Of a DNA stretch of 64,000 nt, positions 50,927 to 61,400 are shown piece by piece. Origin of the DNA: Pseudomonas sp. UBA6562 (GTDB lineage Bacteria > Pseudomonadota > Gammaproteobacteria > Pseudomonadales > Pseudomonadaceae); assembly GCF_002434265.1 (NCBI RefSeq), contig NZ_DJJS01000004.1, positions 377,079 to 441,078 on the forward strand. Direction: 5' to 3'. Position 1 is the stretch's first letter. The number at the start of each line of letters is the position of its first letter. A program made the translations under genes and the position numbers. The notes under the pieces were generated by a model that was not told the origin of the DNA, did not search any database, and saw only the letters and a list, made by a program, of their open reading frames with translations.

Positions 50927-52284
50927 TGTCGAAGAAGAAAAGTAGCGGCGGCCTGCGCTTCCAGCCCGCCGGCGGCGAGCGCGCCACGCAAGTGCCCGTG
51001 GGCAAGAAGCAGCGCCTGGACATCCAGCGCCTGGCCGGTGACGGTCGCGGCATCGCCTTCCATGAAGGGCGCACCTGGTTCGTCAGCGGCGCTCTGGCCG
51101 GCGAAAGCGTCGAGGCGCGGGTGCTCAATGCGCGCGGCAAGGTGGTCGAGGCCCGCCTGGAGCGGCTGTTCGAGGCCAGTGCCGAGCGCCGCGAAGCGCC
51201 ATGCCGGCATTTCGATCGATGCGGCGGCTGCAATTTGCAGCACCTGCCCCATGGCGCGCAACTGGCCCTCAAACAGCGCACCCTGGCCGAGCAGCTGCAA
51301 CGCGTGGCAGGCCTGCAACCCGAGACCTGGGCCGAACCGCTGGCGGGGCCGGAATTCGGCTACCGTCGGCGCGCCCGCGTGGCGGTGCGCTGGGACGCCA
51401 AGGCGCGTGAGCTGCAGGTGGGCTTTCGCGGTGAAGCCAGCCAGGACATCGTCGCCATCGAAGAATGCAGTGTGCTGGTACAACCCTTGCAGTCGATCCT
51501 GCGCCATTTGCCGACCGCGCTGCGCAGCCTGAGCCGCCCGCAGGCCCTGGGCCATGTGGAGTTGTTCAGCGGCACGGCCGAGGCGGTGTTGGTGCGGCAT
51601 GTCGCGCCGCTGCCCGACGAGGACGTGCAACGCTTGCAGGCGTTCTGCGTCGAGGCCGGTGCGCAGCTGTGGTTGCAGGGCGAGGGCGAACCCGCGCCGT
51701 TCGTGGCCGATGCCCGTCTGGGTTTCAGCCTGGAGCCCTGGCGGTTGCAGCTGGCCTGGCGCCCGGGCGATTTCGTGCAGGTCAACGCCGCGGTCAACAC
51801 GGCGATGATCGCCCAGGCCCTGGACTGGCTCGCACCGCAGGCGCACGAGCGGGTGCTCGACCTGTTCTGTGGCCTGGGCAACTTCGCCCTGCCGCTGGCG
51901 CGCGTGGCGCGTGAGGTGGTCGCGGTCGAAGGCGTGCAGGCGATGGTCGAGCGCGCAGCGGCCAATGCGCGTCACAACGAAGTGCATAATGCTGCGTTTT
52001 TTCAGGCCGATTTAACCCAGCCTTTGGCCGGCGCCGAGTGGGCAGCCGAGGGCTTTTCTGCGGTACTCTTGGACCCACCGCGCGACGGTGCCTACGAGGT
52101 TGTGCAACACATCGCACAGCTCAAGGCGAAACGGTTGGTTTACGTCTCTTGCAATCCAGCTACCCTCGCGCGCGATGCTCAGGTGCTGGTCAACCAGGGG
52201 TACCGGTTAACGAGAGCCGGGATTCTCGACATGTTTCCTCAAACGGCGCATGTCGAAGCCATGGCGTTATTCGAAGCGGGCTAG
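50926..52284 (+). CDS. rlmD: 23S rRNA (uracil(1939)-C5)-methyltransferase RlmD
   Basis: A 452-residue SAM-dependent methyltransferase that makes m5U1939. An N-terminal basic tail (MSKKKSSGG) and TRAM domain (residues about 20-80, QRLDIQRLAGDGRGIAF) are followed by the Fe-S cysteines (CRHFDRCGGCNLQH plus one in EECSVL). The SAM-binding motif is VLDLFCGLGNFALPLA, and the catalytic cysteine lies in VYVSCNPATLARD. The start ATG overlaps the cysM stop codon (TGATG), so it is translationally coupled. The frame is open back to 50671 only as a shadow of cysM. Confidence 0.95.
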   Translation: MSKKKSSGGLRFQPAGGERATQVPVGKKQRLDIQRLAGDGRGIAFHEGRTWFVSGALAGESVEARVLNARGKVVEARLERLFEASAERREAPCRHFDRCGGCNLQHLPHGAQLALKQRTLAEQLQRVAGLQPETWAEPLAGPEFGYRRRARVAVRWDAKARELQVGFRGEASQDIVAIEECSVLVQPLQSILRHLPTALRSLSRPQALGHVELFSGTAEAVLVRHVAPLPDEDVQRLQAFCVEAGAQLWLQGEGEPAPFVADARLGFSLEPWRLQLAWRPGDFVQVNAAVNTAMIAQALDWLAPQAHERVLDLFCGLGNFALPLARVAREVVAVEGVQAMVERAAANARHNEVHNAAFFQADLTQPLAGAEWAAEGFSAVLLDPPRDGAYEVVQHIAQLKAKRLVYVSCNPATLARDAQVLVNQGYRLTRAGILDMFPQTAHVEAMALFEAG

Positions 52285-52382
52285 CCAGTCTGGCCCCTCG
52301 GCGTGTCGTCCAGGGAATGGACGGCGCGCAGGTGATAGCCAGCGCGCCCGTGCGGCGCGCTGTATGGAAAGGTAGAACACAG

Positions 52383-54620
52383 ATGGTACAGGTGAGAGTG
52401 CACCAGCCGGTCAACACCGACGGCACTATCAATCTCGAAGGATGGCTGGATCATGTAACCAGCGTCGATGCGGCGCTCGATCGCAATGAGCTGGCCCAGG
52501 CCTGCGAATTCGCCCAGACCGTCGAGAAGAACGGCAACCCAGCCAAGCATTCCTGGGCCGATGGCACCTCGAGTTTCCAAGCCGGGCTCGAAATCGCCGA
52601 AATCCTTGCCGACCTCAAGCTCGACCAGGATTCGCTGGTCGCGGCGGTCATCTACCGCGCGGTGCGCGAGGGCAAGGTGACCCTGGCCGAAGTCGGCGAG
52701 CGTTTCGGCCCGGTGGTGGCCAAGCTGATCGACGGCGTGCTGCGCATGGCCGCCATCAGCGCCAGCCTTAGCCCGCGCCACTCGATGGTGCTAGGCTCGC
52801 AGGCGCAGGTCGAGAACCTGCGCAAGATGCTCGTGGCCATGGTCGACGACGTGCGCGTGGCACTGATCAAGCTGGCCGAGCGCACCTGCGCGATCCGCGC
52901 GGTCAAAGCCGCCGACGACGACAAGCGTCTGCGCGTCGCCCGCGAAGTGGCCGACATCTATGCGCCGTTGGCCCACCGCCTGGGTATCGGCCACATCAAG
53001 TGGGAACTCGAAGACCTTTCGTTCCGCTACCTCGAACCCGAGCAATACAAGCAGATCGCCAAGTTGTTGCACGAACGCCGGCTCGACCGCGAGCGCTTCA
53101 TCAGCGACGTCATGGGCCAGTTGCAGAACGAGCTGTTGGCTACCGGCGTCAACGCCGACATCAGTGGGCGGGCGAAACATATCTATTCGATCTGGCGCAA
53201 GATGCAGCGCAAAGGCCTGGAATTCAGCCAGATCTACGACGTGCGCGCCGTGCGCGTGCTGGTCCCGGAAATCCGCGACTGCTACACCGCGCTGGGCATC
53301 GTGCATACCCTGTGGCGGCACATTCCCAAGGAGTTCGACGACTACATCGCCAACCCTAAGGAAAACGGCTACCGCTCGTTGCACACTGCGGTGATCGGCC
53401 CCGAGGGCAAGGTGCTGGAAGTGCAGATCCGCACCCATGGCATGCACGAGGAAGCCGAACTGGGCGTGTGCGCGCACTGGAAGTACAAGGGCACCGACGT
53501 CAAAGGCGGCTCGAACCACTACGAAGAGAAGATCTCCTGGCTGCGCCAGGTGCTCGAGTGGCACGAAGAGCTCGGCGACATCGGCGGCCTGGCCGAACAG
53601 CTGCGCGTCGACATCGAGCCGGACCGCGTCTACATCTTCACCCCCGACGGCCACGCCATCGATCTGCCCAAGGGCGCGACGCCGCTCGACTTCGCCTACC
53701 GCGTACACACCGAAATCGGCCACAACTGCCGCGGCGCCAAGATCAACGGGCGCATCGTGCCGCTCAACTACGTGCTGCAAACCGGTGAGCAGGTCGAGAT
53801 CATCACCAGCAAGCACGGCAGCCCCAGCCGCGACTGGCTGAACTCCAACCTGGGCTACGTCAACACTTCGCGGGCACGGGCCAAGATCGTCCATTGGTTC
53901 AAGCTGCAAGCGCGCGACCAGAACGTGGCGGCCGGCAAAACCCTCATCGAACGCGAACTGAGCCGGTTGGGCTTGCCCCAGGTGGACTTCGAACGCCTGG
54001 CGGAAAAGGCCAACGTCAAAACCGCCGAGGACATGTTCGCCGCGCTCGGCGCCGGCGACTTGCGCCTGGCACAGATGGTCAACGCGGCCCAGCAATTGCT
54101 CGAGCCGGACCGCAGCGAGCAGGTCGAGCTGATCACCCGCAAACCTACCAGCCGCTCCAGCAAGCGCGGCGACGTGCGCATCCAGGGCGTGGGCAACCTG
54201 CTCACGCAGATGGCCGGCTGCTGCCAGCCGTTGCCGGGCGACGCCATCGTCGGTTACATCACCCAGGGCCGCGGCGTCAGCATCCACCGCCAGGACTGCG
54301 CCTCGGTGCTGCAACTGGGCGGCAAGGAGCCGGAGCGCATCATCCAGGTCAGTTGGGGGCCGATTCCGGTGCAGACCTATCCGGTCGACATCGTGGTGCG
54401 TGCCTACGACCGGCCGGGCCTGCTGCGCGACGTGTCGCAGGTGCTGCTCAACGAGAAGATCAACGTGCTGGCGGTCAACACCCGTTCGAACAAGGACGAC
54501 AACACCGCGCAGATGTCGCTGACCATCGAGATCCCCGGCCTGGACGCCTTGGGGCGCCTGCTCGGGCGCATCTCGCAGTTGCCCAACATCATCGAGACGC
54601 GGCGTAACCGCACGCCCTGA
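52383..54620 (+). CDS. relA: (p)ppGpp synthetase I RelA
   Basis: A 745-residue ribosome-associated alarmone synthetase of the stringent response. The N-terminal HD hydrolase domain is degenerate, as in RelA (no HD pair; KLIDGVLRMAAISAS). The synthetase domain contains GRAKHIYSIWRKMQRKG and QIYDVRAVRVLV, the TGS domain starts at DRVYIFTPDGHAIDLPKGATPLDFAYRV, a zinc-finger region has AGCCQPLPGD, and the C-terminal ACT domain is VDIVVRAYDRPGLLRDVSQVL. The ATG at 52383 follows GGTAG; the frame is open further back only within rlmD. Confidence 0.97.
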   Translation: MVQVRVHQPVNTDGTINLEGWLDHVTSVDAALDRNELAQACEFAQTVEKNGNPAKHSWADGTSSFQAGLEIAEILADLKLDQDSLVAAVIYRAVREGKVTLAEVGERFGPVVAKLIDGVLRMAAISASLSPRHSMVLGSQAQVENLRKMLVAMVDDVRVALIKLAERTCAIRAVKAADDDKRLRVAREVADIYAPLAHRLGIGHIKWELEDLSFRYLEPEQYKQIAKLLHERRLDRERFISDVMGQLQNELLATGVNADISGRAKHIYSIWRKMQRKGLEFSQIYDVRAVRVLVPEIRDCYTALGIVHTLWRHIPKEFDDYIANPKENGYRSLHTAVIGPEGKVLEVQIRTHGMHEEAELGVCAHWKYKGTDVKGGSNHYEEKISWLRQVLEWHEELGDIGGLAEQLRVDIEPDRVYIFTPDGHAIDLPKGATPLDFAYRVHTEIGHNCRGAKINGRIVPLNYVLQTGEQVEIITSKHGSPSRDWLNSNLGYVNTSRARAKIVHWFKLQARDQNVAAGKTLIERELSRLGLPQVDFERLAEKANVKTAEDMFAALGAGDLRLAQMVNAAQQLLEPDRSEQVELITRKPTSRSSKRGDVRIQGVGNLLTQMAGCCQPLPGDAIVGYITQGRGVSIHRQDCASVLQLGGKEPERIIQVSWGPIPVQTYPVDIVVRAYDRPGLLRDVSQVLLNEKINVLAVNTRSNKDDNTAQMSLTIEIPGLDALGRLLGRISQLPNIIETRRNRTP

Positions 54621-54690
54621 GCCCAGGCGGTCGCGTGCCCGGTCGGCCCTGTGCGTGGCCGGGCAACGCTGCCGTGAAGGAGTAGCGCCA

Positions 54691-55524
<834 letters not shown>

Positions 55525-55550
55525 GTCGATGCATAAGTGAGTAGACACCC

Positions 55551-56093
55551 ATGAGCCTTTCCCTTCGCGACCAATTGCTCAAAGCCGGTCTGGTCAACCA
55601 GAAACAGGTTTCCCAGACCAACAAGGCCGAGAAAAAACAGAAACGCCTGGTCCACAAAGGCCAGGCCGAAGCCGACGACACCCAGCAACGCCTGGCCAAA
55701 GAGGCTCAGGCGGAAAAGATCAAGCGCGACCAGGAACTCAACCGCGCGCAGCAGGAAAAGGCCGAAGCCAAGGCGCGCGCGGCCCAGGTCAAGCAACTGA
55801 TCGAGGCGACCCGCCTGCCCAAGCTGACCACCGAGGATTATTACAACTTCGTCGACGACAAGAAGGTCAAGCGCATTGCGGTCAACGCGCTGATGCGCAG
55901 CAAACTGAGCAATGGCTCGCTGGCCGTGGTGTCCCATGGCGGGGGTTACGAGGTGATTCCGCGCGAAGCAGCGGTGAAGATCCAGGAGCGCGATCCGCAC
56001 CGTATCCTGCTGCTCAACACCCATGTCGAAGAAGCCGACGAAGCGGACGATCCGTACGCGGCGTACAAGATTCCCGACGACCTGATGTGGTGA
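55551..56093 (+). CDS. DUF2058-family nucleoprotein/polynucleotide-binding protein
   Basis: A 180-residue protein matching DUF2058. The N-terminal helical, highly charged half (MSLSLRDQLLKAGLVNQKQ, then QRLAKEAQAEKIKRDQEL, coiled-coil-like to about residue 85) is followed by a globular domain (YYNFVDDKKVKRIAVN, VVSHGGGYEVIPREA). It follows mazG by 26 bases, possibly as the end of that transcript. Family members associate with nucleoid or RNA; a precise role is unknown. Confidence 0.9.
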   Translation: MSLSLRDQLLKAGLVNQKQVSQTNKAEKKQKRLVHKGQAEADDTQQRLAKEAQAEKIKRDQELNRAQQEKAEAKARAAQVKQLIEATRLPKLTTEDYYNFVDDKKVKRIAVNALMRSKLSNGSLAVVSHGGGYEVIPREAAVKIQERDPHRILLLNTHVEEADEADDPYAAYKIPDDLMW

Positions 56094-56124
56094 GGCGCTG
56101 CTAGCTCTGGGTTGCCAGGCCAAC

Positions 56125-56170
56125 ACGTAATAGGGGGTAGACCGGTGTTCCGGTCTACCCCCTATTACGT
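56125..56170. repeat. Perfect 21-bp inverted repeat (hairpin)
   Basis: Bases 56125-56145 and 56150-56170 are exactly complementary around a 4-nt loop (TGTT), giving a 46-base perfect hairpin. Each arm contains a GGGGGTAGACCGG-type core. It lies 31 bases after the DUF2058 stop codon and 20 bases beyond the end of the convergent small gene. There is no T-run on either strand, so it is not a typical intrinsic terminator, although it may end both transcripts. Confidence 0.95.
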
Positions 56171-56190
56171 TCAGTCGCGCGTGTCCAGGG

Positions 56191-56376
56191 TCAATGCGTT
56201 GCGTCGCGCTGACGCTCCTGCTCGGCCAATTCGTTACGGTACTGCTGGGCCTGCTGTTCGTCGTGGAACATGCCGACCAGCTGCCCTTGCTGATGCACAT
56301 CCCAGATGCGCACGCCGGCAGCCAGACCTTCGTGGGACATTTTCGATTCGTCGCGTTCGGTTACTTGAACTGTCAT
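56191..56376 (-). CDS. Conserved small cytoplasmic protein, unknown function
   Basis: A 61-residue hydrophilic protein starting MTVQVTERDESKMSHEG and ending in a glutamate/glutamine-rich amphipathic helix (DEQQAQQYRNELAEQ). The ATG at 56376 has GGGGAG 7 bases upstream; an earlier ATG at 56382 has only one base to the same sequence and is less likely. Codon bias is that of a real gene. The 185 bases from its start to the tolC stop codon hold no other supported feature. Confidence 0.75.
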   Translation of the reverse strand: MTVQVTERDESKMSHEGLAAGVRIWDVHQQGQLVGMFHDEQQAQQYRNELAEQERQRDATH

Positions 56377-56561
56377 CGTCATACTCCCCTGTGGGTGGAT
56401 TGCGACATTGTGTCGCACACCCCAGTTATAGAGTCCGATAGCAGCCTAAGTAAATAAACACGCGATTAAACATCTTTCATGCAACCGCTCTGGCCCGGCT
56501 TCTGTCGCCACGCTGCTTCACGAGCGCGGGGCGACTTTGCAAGGCTGGCAGGCGAAGGTGA

Positions 56562-57935
56562 TCAGTGCATGTCAGGCAGACGCGCCTGGTTGCGCACTTC
56601 GGTCTTGGCGATGGCTTCCGGGGGCAGCACGATCCGCTGTTTGCTCAACAATTCGCCCATGTTCGCCAGAATCCGGTACATCGAATATTCCTCGGTGTAG
56701 CGCACTTCGGTGTAGCGGCGATTGGCGTTGTACAGCTCGTTCTCACTGTCGAGCACATCGAGCAGGGTACGTTGGCCCAGGCCGAACTGGTCCTGGTAGG
56801 CCGCACGTACGCGTTGGGTGGTTTCGGCGTATTCCAGGGCGCTTGGGATCTGCTTGCGGGCGTTGTTCATGGCGTTCCACGACAGGCCCAGGTTCTCGTT
56901 GATTTCGCGCAGGGCGTTGTTGCGGATGTCCATGGCCTGGTTGATCTTGTAGGAATCGGACTGCAAGCGCGCCTTGTCGCTACCCCCGCGGAACAGGTTG
57001 TAGGTCAGTTCGACCCCAGCCTGCCAATCGTTGTTGCTGTGGCCGCGTTCGCCGCCCTGGTTGTTGTTGGCGCCGGTGGCCAACACCGCGTCCAGGCGCG
57101 GATAGAACGGCGACTTGGCCACTTCGTATTGTTTCTCGGCCGACTCGACGTCCGCTTGCGCCGACTTCAGGTATGGGTTGTTTTCCAGCATGCCTTGACG
57201 GGCTTCGTCGAGGGTTTCAGGCACGATGGGTTTTACGGCAGTCGGCGCTTCCAGTTCGTCGGGCTGCACGCCGATGATGCTGAAGAAGTTGACTTCGGCA
57301 TCCGCCAGGTCGACCTCGGCGGTGTCCAGGTTGTTTTCGGCGAGGGCACGACGTGCGTGGGATTGATCGAGGTCGGCGGTGCTACCGATGCCGCGCTCGC
57401 TGCGCAGGCCGATCTGGTCGTTGACGCGCAGGTGCGCTTGCAGGTTGTTCTTGGCCAGGGTCACCAATTCGCGTCGCTTGAGCACTTCGAGGTAGACCTC
57501 GATGGCGCGCAGGGCAACGGTTTCTGCGGTGGCCTGAGTATAGTAGGCCCTGGAATTGGCCACGGCTTGGGTGCGGCCCACTTCATTGGCAGTGTTGAAA
57601 CCGTCGAACAGCATTTGCCGCAGGCGCAGCTCGGACTGGGTGTAGTTCAGGGTCTCTTTGTTGTGGTTGCGCGAACCGTCGGCGTTGAAACCGCGGGTAT
57701 TGTTATTGTCGGATCGTTGGCGCCCATATCCCGCCACCAAATCCACTGTGGGGAAGTAACCGCCGCGTGCGAACTTCACGTCTTCGTCGGCCGACGAGCG
57801 ACTATTACGGTATTCGCTGACTTCCGGATGTTTGTCGACCGCACTCTGCACTGCCTCGGTGAGCGACATGGCTTGCACCGACGCGCCTGTGGTGGCGAGC
57901 AAAATGGCAGCGGTGAGCGGGGCTAAAACGCGCAT
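56562..57935 (-). CDS. TolC-family outer membrane efflux/type I secretion protein
   Basis: A 457-residue outer-membrane channel. The signal peptide MRVLAPLTAAILLATTGASVQA is followed by MSLTEAVQSAVDKHPE, the classical first OEP repeat. Two coiled-coil OEP repeats follow, with conserved features such as YLEVLKRRELVTLAKNN (first repeat), AQADVESAEKQYEVAKS and LSWNAMNNARKQIPSALEYAE (second), and GLGQRTLLDVLDSENELY near the end. It is divergent from a LapA-type adhesin gene, so it may be the LapE-type pore of the adhesin's type I secretion system. No membrane fusion or ABC partner lies inside the window. ATG at 57935 has GGGAG upstream; the frame is open to 58013. Confidence 0.92.
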   Translation of the reverse strand: MRVLAPLTAAILLATTGASVQAMSLTEAVQSAVDKHPEVSEYRNSRSSADEDVKFARGGYFPTVDLVAGYGRQRSDNNNTRGFNADGSRNHNKETLNYTQSELRLRQMLFDGFNTANEVGRTQAVANSRAYYTQATAETVALRAIEVYLEVLKRRELVTLAKNNLQAHLRVNDQIGLRSERGIGSTADLDQSHARRALAENNLDTAEVDLADAEVNFFSIIGVQPDELEAPTAVKPIVPETLDEARQGMLENNPYLKSAQADVESAEKQYEVAKSPFYPRLDAVLATGANNNQGGERGHSNNDWQAGVELTYNLFRGGSDKARLQSDSYKINQAMDIRNNALREINENLGLSWNAMNNARKQIPSALEYAETTQRVRAAYQDQFGLGQRTLLDVLDSENELYNANRRYTEVRYTEEYSMYRILANMGELLSKQRIVLPPEAIAKTEVRNQARLPDMH

Positions 57936-58401
57936 GGGGTACTTCTCCCTAAATCTCGAATTGTCCGATATTCGCCAGAAAAATGGCGCAAAAAATGAGT
58001 GTAACCGTTTCATGTTTGTAACATCACAGCTAAGAACATACGACGCCGGAAATAAGAAGATTTTGGCATAACTATTGTTCCAAAAAAAACTTACACCATT
58101 ACGTTAATTCACGACATTGTTTCTTTCAGTCTGAACGCCAAGTCTCTGTAAAACACGGTTTTCCGGCGTCAATTAAATTTTCCGTAAATTTGCAGCTGAG
58201 GATACAGGGGAGGACGGCGAGTACGGAATTGGGGCGACAGAATATTGTCACTCGCGCATTATTTTTCCGTACTCGTTGAACCTGCCGCCGGGCGTGCTTT
58301 CGTCCCGGCCATCGCAGCGGTAGTCAGGCATTAGCCAGGCTGCTCCCGAAGTACCTGGCAACCCTTGATGCGAATCAACCACAGCAAGGGAGCAGTGTGC
58401 C
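57936..58401. promoter_or_regulatory. AT-rich regulatory region between tolC-type gene and adhesin
   Basis: This 466-base divergent spacer is clearly AT-richer than its surroundings from about 57960 to 58200, with A- and T-runs and a GTCAATTAAATT block (58169-58180) resembling published FleQ boxes (GTCATTAAATTGAC type). Downstream (58218-58275) lies a nested inverted repeat. No gene of its own is supported. The AT-rich tract is a plausible site for MvaT-type silencing and for the adhesin promoter. Confidence 0.5.
58218..58275 (+). repeat. Nested inverted repeat in the adhesin leader
   Basis: CGAGTACGGAA (58218-58228) is perfectly complementary to 58265-58275, with a 36-base interior containing a further GACA...TGTC palindrome around AATATT. 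The pair brackets the leader 127-184 bases upstream of the adhesin ATG and could form a long leader hairpin in the mRNA or present a DNA-bound operator. Confidence 0.7.
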
Positions 58402-61400
58402 ATGGCGAAATTGATCGGTGTGGTCAGCCGGGTCATCGGAGAAGTGTTTGCGCTAGGTATCGACGGCGCGCGGCGCCTCTTGATCGAAGGCGATCGTCTG
58501 TACGTCGGCGATCAGTTGGAAACTGGGGTCGAAGGGGCGGTAGCGGTACGCCTGGACAACGGCGCGCAGTTGACGCTCGGCCGTGACAGCAGCCTGCTGT
58601 TGACCGCCCGGTTGCTGGATGACGCGGTGCCCGACATCGTCAGCCCGGACGTGCTACCGAGCGAGGCGGCGTTGGCCGACGTCGTGCGGATCCAGCGGGC
58701 CATCGCCGCAGGGGCTGACCCCAGCCAGGAAGCGGAGGCACCTGCGGCCGGCGCGCCACAATCGCTGGGCGGCGGTCATAGTTTCGTGCTGCTGACCGAG
58801 GTCGGCGATCGCGTGGACCCTGAGGTGGGCTTCCCCACGACGGGGTTCGCCTATCCGCCAGAGCCCGGCGGACGTGAGCTAGGTGGCCGCGACAACGGCG
58901 GTCGCTACCGGGATGGCCCACCGCTGTCGCCCCCCGACAGCCCGGGTACCGTGACGCCGCCTGGCCCAGGAACGCCGCCCGGCCCCACTCCTGAAACACC
59001 TCCCGATCCTGGAGCGCCTCCTGGCCCCGGGCCCGAAACGCCTCCGGATCCTGAAACACCGCCCGGTCCCGAAACACCACCTGGCCCGGAGCCGGAGCCG
59101 CCTCCCCAGCCGCCTACCGATCAGCCGGTGAGCCTGCGCGGTCTGGAGATTCAGCCAGCGGAACTGCTGCTCGACGAAGCCAATCTGCCGCAAGGGTCAG
59201 CCAGTGACGCTACGGCACTGACCCAACGCGGCAGCTTCACCGTGGTCGCGCCGGACGGCGTGTACGACCTCAGTGTCGGCGGCCTGGTGGTCATTGCCGC
59301 AGGCGTCGTGACAGGCGTCGGCCAGTCGTTCGTGACCGCGTTGGGCAACACCTTGACCGTTACCGGCTATGACGCGCAGACGGGCCAAGTCAGCTACAGC
59401 TACACCCTCAACGGCGCGGAGCAGCACCCAGACGGTAGTGGACGCAATGCGCTCAGCGAACAGTTTCTGGTGCGCGCCAGCGATGTCGATGGCGACACGG
59501 CCAGCGGCAGCCTGGACGTGATCATCCGCGACGACGTGCCGACAGCGGTCGACGACCTCGATACCGGCCTGGCCACCCCCGCAGCCGCGCAGCTGACGGG
59601 CAACGTACTCGACAACGACGTGCAAGGCGCGGACCGGGTCAGCGACGGCCAGCCCATCGTCGGCGGTACCTTCCAGGGCACCTACGGCACCTTGGTTCTG
59701 GCCGGCGACGGCAGCTACACCTACACCCTCGATCCCAACGCCCCGGCCTTCAAGCAACTGCCGGGCGCAGGGCGAGGGGCCGAGGTGTTCACCTACACCC
59801 TGCGCGACGCCGATGGCGACACCAGCAACGCGACCCTCACCTTGAACGTGCTACGCCCTGACAACCCCGTGCAACTGCAAGGCCTGGACGTGCAGGGCGG
59901 GGAACTGACGCTGTTCGAGCGCTATCTTGCCGACGGCAGCAGCCCAGATCCGGCCGCGCTGACCCAGACGGGCACGTTCCGGGTCACCGCACCGGATGGG
60001 TTGAAAACGCTGAAAGTGGGTGGCATCGACGTAGTGAGCGATGGCGTGGCAGCCGGTTTCCCGCAAACGATGCTCACTGGACTGGGCAATCGCCTGACGA
60101 TCACTGGCTACGATGCCGACACCGGTGTGGTCAGCTACCGCTACACCTTGCAGGACAATGCGACACATCCAACGGGGAACGGCGCCAATGACCTGCAAGA
60201 GCAATTCAGCGTCATCGCCCAGGATACCGACGGCAGCACAGCGACCGGCAGCCTCGACGTGAACATCGTCGACGACGTGCCCCTGGCGACTTCTGATTCT
60301 GCTCAGGTGCGTGAAGGGGGAACGGTTAGCGGTAATGTGTTGCTCAATGACATCGTTGGCGCCGACGTGCGTACCGATGGTCAGTACGTGGTGGGCGTCA
60401 GGGCTGGCAACGACACCAGTACTTCAGCTTCGGGCCAGGTAGGTGTTCAGGTACAGGGCCAATATGGCTTCCTCATCATCGCCGCCGACGGCAACGCGAC
60501 CTACCATGCCAACCCCAACAGCGTTGGCAGCGCAGGCGGCCGTGACGTGTTCGTCTACACCATCCGCGATGCCGATGGTGACGAAAGTACGACGACTGTG
60601 ACCTTGGATATCCGGGATAGCGGTCTGATCGCCTGTCCGGACTGGGACATCAAGGTCTACGAAAAAGCCTTGGACCTGAACAAGGACGGCAACGATCTGG
60701 CCCCCGGTACCGTAATCGGCAGCAACCCAGGTTCCCGTGGCGAAACCGATACTGGCTCGTTAGTCGGCGCAGTTTCGGGCGGGGTAGGCGCGCTTACCTA
60801 CAGCCTGGTCGGCAGTGCTGTTGGGCAGTACGGCCAGATCCAGATCCAGCCCGACGGCACGTACACCTACACCCTGACCTCCGCGCCGAAAACCCCAGGC
60901 AGCCCCAACAACGGCGCAGACACCCAGACCGAGACCTTCACCTATCAAGCCACCGACGCCAATGGCAACAACGTGACCGGCAGCATCGTCGTGCGCATCG
61001 TCGACGACGTGCCTACCGCCCATTGCGATTCGGCCCAGGTGCGTGAAGGCGGTACGGTCAGCGGCAATGTTCTGCTCAATGACATCATCGGCGCTGATGT
61101 GCGTGCCGATGGGCAGTATGTGGTGGGCGTCAGGGCCGGCAACGACACCAGTACCTCGGCCCTGGGCCAAGTCGGCACACAGGTACAGGGCCAGTACGGC
61201 TACCTCACCCTCGCCGCAGATGGCAACGCCACCTACCACGCCAACCCCAACAGCGTGGGCAGCGCAGGCGGCCGTGACGTGTTCGTCTACACCATCCGCG
61301 ATGCCGATGGTGACGAAAGTACGACGACTGTGACCTTGGATATCCGGGATAGCGGTCTGATCGCCTGTCCGGACTGGGACATCAAGGTCTACGAAAAAGC

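Noticed and set aside
52791..54314. Minus-strand frame of 507 codons opposite relA
   Set aside because: Shadow of relA; no ribosome-binding site and no family motif.
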